From Cytophagaceae bacterium (GTDB taxonomy: Bacteria > Bacteroidota > Bacteroidia > Cytophagales > Flexibacteraceae), in assembly GCA_947464365.1 (NCBI GenBank), contig CANHWS010000244.1:1-5236 (forward strand): a stretch of DNA of 5,236 bases, read 5' to 3'. The notes below the pieces were generated by a model. That model worked only from the letters and a program-made list of their open reading frames with translations, was not told where the DNA came from and searched no databases. The translations under genes and the position numbers were made by a program. Below, piece after piece: positions 1-3,760 of this stretch (the stretch's first letter is position 1; each line of letters begins with the position of its first letter).

Positions 1-248
1 CCTTCGGCAGGGTTGACATAGCGTCTTTTGTCAGGCTGGAGGCAGGCGAGCTTCAAGTAGTCCAGCTGGGAGCGATATAGTGGCAATAACTCAGGCGGCA
101 GACTATAGATCGCTAGTTCTGTAACCTGCTGGTGGCAGCCAAATCCCCAACCCAATACGGACTGTACCTGCCCTAAGAGCAAACCTAATCCACATATCAG
201 AATCCGGACCACTGTTTGCCGTCTCAAGGATGCCAGTCTATTGATCAT
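1..248 (-). CDS. Zinc-dependent phospholipase C family protein, N-terminal part (cut by window edge)
   Basis: This is the first 82 codons of a secreted hydrolase-like protein; the rest lies left of the window. Reading from the ATG at 248, residues 1-33 form a signal peptide: a basic start (SLRRQTVVR), a hydrophobic core (ILICGLGLLLG) and a short polar end. The mature part would begin with WGFGCH (residues 34-39). In the phospholipase C / S1-P1 nuclease superfamily the N-terminal Trp and the His five residues later bind the zinc cluster, so cleavage just before Trp34 would create that site. LPPELLPLYR (50-59) and PDKRRY (72-77) look like conserved blocks of the Bacteroidota family; Asp73, mature position 40, is a plausible further zinc ligand. 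The substrate is unknown. No Shine-Dalgarno sequence is evident. The gene is divergent from the reductase gene at 383. Family recognition is fairly firm; enzymatic activity is inferred. Confidence 0.72.
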   Translation of the reverse strand, partial: MINRLASLRRQTVVRILICGLGLLLGQVQSVLGWGFGCHQQVTELAIYSLPPELLPLYRSQLDYLKLACLQPDKRRYVNPAE

Positions 249-365
249 TTCAAACGAAAAGGAAGGATGATTCAGGTAGATTTCAGACTGGTAGCGCAGG
301 AATAGACGGCCTATGCGCCTCCTATGCTATGTGCGCCGTACCTTAGCCACCCTAAACATACACAC

Positions 366-375
366 CCCACGTGGG
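366..375. promoter_or_regulatory. Perfect 10-base palindrome before the reductase start
   Basis: CCCACGTGGG is a perfect inverted repeat whose right edge lies seven bases before the ATG at 383. It could be an operator for a dimeric regulator or sit in the ribosome-loading region. Ten-base palindromes occur by chance, and no second copy was noticed in the window, so regulation is only a guess. It also contains the GTG at 371 that could be mistaken for the gene's start. Confidence 0.2.
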
Positions 376-382
376 ATATCCA

Positions 383-1084
383 ATGGCGACACTTTCGGCA
401 GTGATTACAGGTGGTACCAAGGGAATAGGCCTGGCCCTTGTCCAGCGTTTTGCAGCAGCAGGTTTTCAGGTCCTGACCTGTGCTCGCTCTTTAGTAGGCT
501 TTGAGGCCATCCAGACGCAGTATCCTAGTGGGCAAATCAAGGCTCTTGCAACCGACATGAGCAAACCTGAGGAGGTTGCGGCTTTTGCGGCTTTCGTGCT
601 AGCCGAGGTCGGCAACCCATCGGTCCTGATCAATAACACAGGGGTTTTCCTCCCTGGCACCATCTTGGGCGAGCCTGCAGGCAACCTCGAGCTCATGATC
701 AACACCAATGTCTATTCGGCCTATCACCTCACAAGGGCATTGGTCCCTGCGATGTTGACGGCCGGATCAGGGCACATCTTCAACATCTGTAGCACCGCTA
801 GCCTAGTGGCCTACCCTAACGGAGGGTCCTATTGCATCAGCAAATTTGCTCTATTGGGTATGACCAAAGTCCTACGCGAAGAGCTCAAAACTTCGGGTCT
901 GCGCGTCACGGCAGTAATGCCCGGGGCTACCCTCACCAGTAGTTGGGACGGGGTTGATCTGCCCGAGGATCGTTTTATGCCCCCCGCGGATGTCGCCGAG
1001 CTGATCTGGCAAGTTTATTCGCTAAGCCCGCTGACCGTTGTTGAGGAGCTGGTCCTACGGCCGCAATTGGGTGATATTAGCTAG
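383..1084 (+). CDS. Short-chain dehydrogenase/reductase (classical SDR)
   Basis: This is a 233-residue cytoplasmic NAD(P)-dependent oxidoreductase of the classical SDR family, complete and of usual length. Counting from the ATG at 383, the cofactor motif TGGTKGIG is at residues 9-16. An Arg in CARS (about 34-36) favours NADPH over NADH. TDM at 57-59 is the adenine-side acid, and NNTG (84-87) is a variant of the usual NNAG. The catalytic set is Asn109 (INTNV), Ser137 (ICSTAS), Tyr150 and Lys154 (YCISK), with the expected 13-residue Ser-Tyr spacing. PGAT (about 180-183) follows, as in the family. The substrate cannot be told from sequence. An in-frame GTG at 371 would add four residues, but the ATG puts the first beta strand (LSAVITGG) at the normal distance from the N-terminus. 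No clear Shine-Dalgarno or promoter is visible. The gene converges on the methyltransferase-like gene, 44 bases away. Confidence 0.9.
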   Translation: MATLSAVITGGTKGIGLALVQRFAAAGFQVLTCARSLVGFEAIQTQYPSGQIKALATDMSKPEEVAAFAAFVLAEVGNPSVLINNTGVFLPGTILGEPAGNLELMINTNVYSAYHLTRALVPAMLTAGSGHIFNICSTASLVAYPNGGSYCISKFALLGMTKVLREELKTSGLRVTAVMPGATLTSSWDGVDLPEDRFMPPADVAELIWQVYSLSPLTVVEELVLRPQLGDIS

Positions 1085-1128
1085 GGCATCGCCTATCTAC
1101 TGATAACGTTTGGGCCCATACCAGTTGC

Positions 1129-1662
1129 CTAGCGCAGCGTAAAGGCCTCTTTGGCTTGTTTGGAGCGTGGAAATGCCAATCCGATCCAGAATATATCTAC
1201 TGTGGCGGTCATCCTAGGTGATTGGACGAGTTGCTGCCAAAGGTTTTGGTTTGCTGCGGTGCTGTATGGCCTTATGATCAGGATGCAGGTGCTTGGCTCG
1301 ACACTAGTCAGTAAGGATTGCGTTTCAGCACATTGACCATCAACTACGATGACCATCTGCCGGATCTTACGCTCTAGCTCATCCAGAACGGCTGGGTAGG
1401 CATTGATAGTTTCAATACCTGATTGGCTAAACATCCGGATGGTTACTGGTTGCCAATGCGCCAGCAGCCGTCCTACAACCTTAGTCCAGTCAGTAGGCAG
1501 ACCTAAATCCTCCAGCCATGGCCATTGGGCTTGGCTTGATAGCGTCTCAGTCTTGGGCCGCAGCACCGTTGTATAAAGATGATACACAAAAGGCGAATGC
1601 AGTCCGTGGGCATTGCCAGCCAATAGCCAATGCCTAATGCGATGCCACCAATAGCTACCCAT
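1129..1662 (-). CDS. Shrunken, probably inactive class I methyltransferase-like protein
   Basis: This 177-residue protein keeps both ends of a Bacteroidota class I methyltransferase family but lacks its centre. The N-terminal signature HGLHSPFVY is at residues 19-27. The C-terminal block TATVDIFWIGLAF ... KEAFTLR (152-177) matches the usual ending of that family. Between them, the place where the SAM-binding Gly-rich motif (ELGTSLG-like) belongs reads IRMFSQSG (75-82). The FFDGNH-like segment is reduced to VVDGQ (106-110), and the acidic DDIYW-like motif is IRPYS (130-134). Family members are usually about 60 residues or more longer, so an internal stretch seems lost while the frame stayed open. 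SAM binding is therefore unlikely; a structural role or a gene in slow decay are both possible. It starts 15 bases after the apaG stop, so the two are probably co-transcribed. The ATG at 1662 is the only start that keeps the family N-terminus. Confidence 0.7.
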   Translation of the reverse strand: MGSYWWHRIRHWLLAGNAHGLHSPFVYHLYTTVLRPKTETLSSQAQWPWLEDLGLPTDWTKVVGRLLAHWQPVTIRMFSQSGIETINAYPAVLDELERKIRQMVIVVDGQCAETQSLLTSVEPSTCILIIRPYSTAANQNLWQQLVQSPRMTATVDIFWIGLAFPRSKQAKEAFTLR

Positions 1663-1677
1663 CTACCTTGGCCTTAT

Positions 1678-2076
1678 CTAGTTGAGCATACTTGGTCCCT
1701 CGAGTGTGAACTCTGGGATTTCGACCTTGATGAAACTGCCGTTACGTGTTTTCTCCATCTCATAATATCCCCTCATTCTGCCGAACGGTGTGTTCAGATG
1801 GCAAGCCGAGGTATAGGTGTGCGATTGCCCAGGCTCTAGGATCGGTTGTTGGCCCACTACGCCTTCGCCCATCACAATTTCCCGCCCATAGACCGAGTCG
1901 GTGATCTCCCAATAGCGCCGGATCAGCTGCAGGGTATGCGGGCTGTTGTTCATGATCTTGATCCGGTAGCTGAACACCCACTTAGGGTCTGGCATCCGGT
2001 GGCTAAACCGGGCCTCGTATTGCGTATCTACCTCGATGGTGACACCGTTGGTTGTTGCTGCTAGTGGGGTATTCAT
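1678..2076 (-). CDS. apaG: ApaG domain protein
   Basis: This is a 132-residue ApaG/DUF525 protein, a small cytoplasmic fibronectin-III-like beta sandwich. It was named for its genetic link to Ap4A hydrolase and to cobalt/magnesium phenotypes in enterobacteria; its biochemical role is still unsettled. Counting from the ATG at 2076, the family hallmarks are VTIEVDTQY (12-20), FSYRIKIMNNS (35-45), IRRYWEITD (52-60), GEGVVGQQPILEPGQ (70-84) and GRMRGYYEM (99-107), ending in IPEFTLEGP. Both ends are complete. An earlier in-frame ATG at 2121 would add 15 residues (MPLSPRK...) with no family counterpart, so 2076 is preferred, although no Shine-Dalgarno sequence separates the two. A candidate promoter lies about 170 bases upstream, implying a long leader. 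The gene leads a probable two-gene operon with the methyltransferase-like gene. Confidence 0.92.
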   Translation of the reverse strand: MNTPLAATTNGVTIEVDTQYEARFSHRMPDPKWVFSYRIKIMNNSPHTLQLIRRYWEITDSVYGREIVMGEGVVGQQPILEPGQSHTYTSACHLNTPFGRMRGYYEMEKTRNGSFIKVEIPEFTLEGPSMLN

Positions 2077-2249
2077 GTTCGTGATGGAGGAGAGAATGGA
2101 TTTTCGAGGCGATAGGGGCATGCCGCTAGGCTATATAACGGCTTGAGTAAGGCTTTTTGTTTGGCGTCTGAGTGCCTTTTACTTAGGCTCCTGTTACAGC
2201 ACCACCAAAAAGTGGCCACCTGCTGGCAAGGGCCTGAGCACGGACCTAA

Positions 2250-2280
2250 CAAACGTACGACAAACAAAAAAAATCTGCAA
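2250..2280 (-). promoter_or_regulatory. Candidate Bacteroidota-type promoter for apaG operon
   Basis: On the minus strand TACGTTTG (2257 down to 2250) is an exact match to the Bacteroidota -7 element TAnnTTTG. A TTG at 2280-2278 lies 20 bases upstream, where the -33 element (TTTG) is expected. Transcription would begin near 2244, leaving about 165 bases of leader before the apaG ATG. No riboswitch fold was recognised in that leader. It lies back to back with the tRNA promoter. The position is inferred from the consensus only. Confidence 0.42.
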
Positions 2281-2294
2281 CAATTGACGGACCT

Positions 2295-2327
2295 ATTGCA
2301 AATGTGGGGCCAAAGTCTTTACCTTTG
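2295..2327 (+). promoter_or_regulatory. Candidate Bacteroidota-type promoter for tRNA-Ser
   Basis: TACCTTTG at 2320-2327 matches the Bacteroidota -7 consensus TAnnTTTG exactly. ATTG at 2295-2298 supplies a -33-like TTG with a 21-base spacer. Transcription from about 2334 would leave a leader of about 33 bases before the tRNA, to be removed by RNase P. The placement immediately upstream of a stable-RNA gene supports the call. Confidence 0.5.
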
Positions 2328-2366
2328 CAACCCGCAAGCGCAAAACGTTTGTGAAGACCCTTACCT

Positions 2367-2454
2367 AGAGAGATGGCAGAGTGGTCGATTGCGGCGGTCT
2401 TGAAAACCGTTGACTGTTAAAGGTCCGGGGGTTCGAATCCCTCTCTCTCTACCA
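2367..2454 (+). tRNA. tRNA-Ser (anticodon TGA)
   Basis: This is an 88-base type II tRNA with an encoded CCA end. The acceptor stem is AGAGAGA (2367-2373) with TCTCTCT (2444-2450). The D stem is GCA/TGC (2376-2378 with 2390-2392). The anticodon stem is GCGGT/ACCGT (2394-2398 with 2406-2410), with loop CTTGAAA and anticodon TGA at 2401-2403, which reads serine UCN codons, chiefly UCA. A 16-base variable arm (2411-2426), diagnostic of Ser/Leu/Tyr tRNAs, precedes a T arm with stem GGGGG/CCCTC and loop TTCGAAT (2432-2438). CCA is at 2452-2454. The first pair is A-T and the discriminator base is A, whereas G-C and G are commoner in bacterial tRNA-Ser. A recombinase remnant lies immediately downstream, so this gene is a plausible integration target. 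Confidence 0.95.
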
Positions 2455-2496
2455 AAGCGGAATGCACTTCACCTGAAGTTTGCGTTCCGCTTTTTT
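2455..2496 (+). terminator. Rho-independent terminator of tRNA-Ser
   Basis: Directly after the CCA end, AAGCGGAATGCACTTC (2455-2470) pairs with GAAGTTTGCGTTCCGCTT (2475-2492) around the loop ACCT. The stem is about 15 base pairs, with one G-T pair and a two-base bulge. A run of eight T (2489 region to 2496, TTTTTT after CCGC) follows on the plus strand. The hairpin lies inside the antisense extension of the recombinase remnant. Confidence 0.85.
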
Positions 2497-2506
2497 GTTG
2501 CCCTAG

Positions 2507-2528
2507 ACTAGCTGATAATGAGCGACCT
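2507..2528 (+). repeat. 22-base imperfect direct repeat, copy 1
   Basis: ACTAG, then C, then TGATAAT, then GAGCGACCT matches positions 3300-3321 at 19 of 22 bases. This copy lies between the tRNA terminator and the recombinase remnant, inside the remnant's reading frame (ELGRSLSAS). A link to the copy at 3300 through integration or transposition is possible, but the match could also be chance. Confidence 0.35.
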
Positions 2529-2725
2529 AGCTCAAAAATCGCATTGACCTTCGGGGTTCGATAACCACCTAAAACCTTGTCATAGGTAATACCTGTGGGG
2601 ATGAGGGTTTTCTGGAGTTTTTGGCGGTTGCGGAAGTCTGCTTTTTGCCATAAAATCTGCATTTCTGAAGCTATTGAGAGGGGGGATCGAGCTTTGAAAA
2701 TCTTGATGACTCTTTGGAAGCCCAA

Positions 2726-3120
2726 TAGGAGCCGTCGCTTCAGGATTATAGCTTATGCTTTTGGTACTGACACTTGGATTGGCTTCTACACTGCCAACGA
2801 ATTCCTAGACTGAACTCGTAAATGATAAGTTATTAACACCTTTTTGGAAGTGTATCACCCAGCTTTGCGTAATGGCTTTATCCGGATAGATGCCAACTGG
2901 AAAAGTTAGGGAACCTACTAGTCATGTCTAACAAAACACCTCCGCGATATGCACCAGATACTGGAGTTTAACCGCAGCCATCATAACCTTTACCAAGCCG
3001 TGAGCGACTGGGAGTTGAACGGACTCTATTTTTATGCCTTTAACCAATAGTATGTACTGACCAAGGTTTAAGCCATCATATACAGCCACTTGGCTGAGAT
3101 TACTGGATTGGTATTGACTT
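2726..3120 (+). pseudogene. Possible decayed coding frame, unidentified
   Basis: This stretch holds no intact gene. One plus-strand frame keeps protein-like sequence on both sides of several stops: FRIIAYAFGTDTW (around 2738-2776), VYHPALRNGFIRIDANW (around 2850-2900), then a 33-codon open piece from the ATG at 2949 to the TAG at 3048-3050 (HNLYQAVSDWELNGLYFYAF). It continues through two more stops with YVLTKV and AIIYSHLAEITGLVL. No frame change is needed to link these pieces, which is unusual for random DNA and would fit an old gene with nonsense mutations. IIAYAFGTDT and FYTANEF faintly recall transposases of the IS1 type, but this is too weak to name. Chance remains a serious alternative. 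Confidence 0.22.
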
Positions 3121-3129
3121 CTTTCCCCC

Positions 3130-3198
3130 TTTGTGGGTAGGTTGGGTTGGTTTGTGGTTGAATGTTTGGGGGTGAGTTGAGTGGTGGAATGGTATATT
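3130..3198 (+). other. 69-base tract without C (GT-rich strand)
   Basis: After CCCCCT at 3125-3130 the plus strand has no C until 3199. The tract is dominated by G and T, with closely spaced G runs such as GGGTAGGTTGGGTTGG (3135-3150) and GGGGG (3168-3172). Four GG runs separated by two- or three-base loops meet the minimal pattern of a two-layer G-quadruplex. No gene is seen in it. Its function is unknown; it may simply be skewed junction DNA of an element. Confidence 0.4.
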
Positions 3199-3246
3199 CC
3201 TTTTCATACCTATAAATATCATTAGGATGGTATAGAGGTGTGTAAT

Positions 3247-3268
3247 GTTAATGAAGTTCACTATTAAC
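3247..3268. repeat. Small inverted repeat GTTAAT ... ATTAAC
   Basis: GTTAAT (3247-3252) and ATTAAC (3263-3268) are perfect complements around a ten-base centre that itself contains TGAA-G-TTCA. This gives a hairpin or a dyad-symmetric protein site. It lies downstream of the immunity gene on the minus strand but has no T tract, so terminator function is not supported. Confidence 0.3.
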
Positions 3269-3299
3269 GTTTATGATTCGGTTTGCTAGTGCTCTAGTA

Positions 3300-3321
3300 A
3301 CTAGTTGATAATCAGCCACCT
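3300..3321 (+). repeat. 22-base imperfect direct repeat, copy 2
   Basis: ACTAG, then T, then TGATAAT, then CAGCCACCT matches 2507-2528 with three mismatches (19 of 22). It begins within a cluster of three CTAGT words (3286, 3294, 3301) and forms the left edge of the GC-rich folded island. Confidence 0.35.
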
Positions 3322-3406
3322 GTGTGCGGTTCGTCGGCCTAGTTGTCAGCCGTTGTACGCCCTCGGGTGGGACCGTAGCGACAAGCTGACCACCGACTAT
3401 TATCAA
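3305..3406. other. GC-rich self-complementary island, unidentified
   Basis: About 100 bases of GC-rich DNA sit between AT-rich flanks and can fold as nested stems: TTGATAAT (3305-3312) with ATTATCAA (3399-3406); GTCGG (3333-3337) with CCGAC (3393-3397); GTCAGC (3345-3350) with GCTGAC (3385-3390); TTGTACG (3353-3359) with CGTA plus ACAA (3374-3377, 3381-3384, three bases bulged); and CCC/GGG at the tip. It could be a structured RNA, the end of a mobile element, or a dispersed palindromic repeat. It lies 37 bases beyond the immunity gene's stop. On the minus strand a frame of 59 codons (GTG at 3427, stop at 3248) runs through it, but coding is unproven. Confidence 0.4.
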
Positions 3407-3442
3407 AATCAATATAAGTATAGCCACATAGATAATTTTAAT

Positions 3443-3760
3443 TTACTTTGTAAATTGATGACTTGTGATTTTACCCAAAAAATCAATAGTCAATTCAATT
3501 CCTTCGAAAGATCTTGCTATTATATTTGGACCAATTATATTAAAATATGTTATAGTATTCGGTAATTTCGACCAGTTGATATTATACTCCTCCTGCCTGA
3601 GTTGCCAAATAACTTCCCAGTTTGAGTCTAACATAAATAGGTTATTATTAAAGACCTCTAGTCTAAATTTGGGATAAATTATGGTTAGATAATTTCCGTT
3701 TGGAAGTTTTTCTAACTGGGATATGTTGAATTTTCCAAAATTGCTTTCTTCGATTTTCAT
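3443..3760 (-). CDS. Putative immunity protein for the adjacent RHS toxin
   Basis: This 105-residue, probably cytoplasmic protein has no signal peptide or membrane segment. Its position argues for immunity. The ATG at 3760 overlaps the TGA of the RHS gene as ATGA, so translation is coupled and the protein is made together with its toxin. An earlier in-frame start at 3844 would add 28 residues copied out of frame from the toxin's end and is unlikely. The sequence is rich in Asn, Ile, Phe and Trp, with beta-strand-like stretches (NYLTIIYPKFRLEVF, WEVIWQLRQEE). It ends with IIARSFEGIELTIDFLGKITSHQFTK, here split as IIARSFEGIELTIDF and LGKITSHQFTK; a W/F-D/E-G ... ID-x-x-x-GKI ... F-x-K ending is familiar from small uncharacterised bacterial proteins beside toxins. 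The gene is strikingly AT-rich (about 27% GC in 3481-3540, against 55% in 661-720 of the reductase gene), a sign of transfer. The toxin and immunity pairing is inferred from position; no immunity family was recognised. Confidence 0.68.
   Translation of the reverse strand: MKIEESNFGKFNISQLEKLPNGNYLTIIYPKFRLEVFNNNLFMLDSNWEVIWQLRQEEYNINWSKLPNTITYFNIIGPNIIARSFEGIELTIDFLGKITSHQFTK

Larger units (their letters stand above)
2417..2725 (-). pseudogene. C-terminal remnant of a Bacteroidota serine-recombinase-like integrase
   Basis: An open minus-strand frame of 102 codons (TTG at 2725) looks like the last part of a large recombinase. The informative stretch is residues 22-72: ILWQKADFRNRQKLQKTLIP, then TGITYDK, then YRTPKVNAIFELG. 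Bacteroidota recombinase-family proteins end with a similar block (leucine-rich helix, FPEG-like turn, Y-D-K, RT-x-x-VN-x-x-F). The catalytic and DNA-binding parts are missing: upstream there is a stop in the same frame at 2753-2755, and no continuation was found. The final residues, REGFEPPDL, are simply the antisense reading of tRNA-Ser, and the stretch before them covers the terminator. Integrases often lie beside the tRNA they target, so this fits a leftover of an old integration. Calling it a serine rather than a tyrosine recombinase is based on remembered family endings. Confidence 0.55.

Noticed and set aside
251..258. TTCGTTTG on the minus strand as a promoter for the phospholipase-like gene
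   Set aside because: It is one base off the TAnnTTTG consensus and only three bases from the ATG, so transcription would begin inside the gene.
339..346. TACCTTAG as a promoter for the reductase
   Set aside because: It misses the consensus by one base and has no TTG or TTTG at the expected upstream distance.
371..382. GTG at 371 as the start of the reductase
   Set aside because: It adds four residues before the normal N-terminal beta strand and sits inside the CCCACGTGGG palindrome; the ATG at 383 gives the usual SDR spacing.
2077..2121. Longer ApaG start at 2121
   Set aside because: The 15 extra residues have no counterpart in the family, while the ATG at 2076 fits the typical ApaG beginning.
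2143..2403. Plus-strand open frame ending in the tRNA
   Set aside because: It runs through both candidate promoters and into tRNA-Ser; its final residues (ERWQSGRLRRS) are the well-known false translation of a tRNA.
2811..3442. CRISPR array, retron or reverse-transcriptase system in the gene-free stretch
   Set aside because: No regularly spaced repeats and no reverse-transcriptase or Cas reading frame are visible; only single inverted repeats and one pair of imperfect direct repeats.
3305..3565. Plus-strand open frame across the folded island and the immunity gene's 3' end
   Set aside because: It is antisense to the coupled immunity gene and has biased, non-conserved-looking sequence; most likely a shadow.
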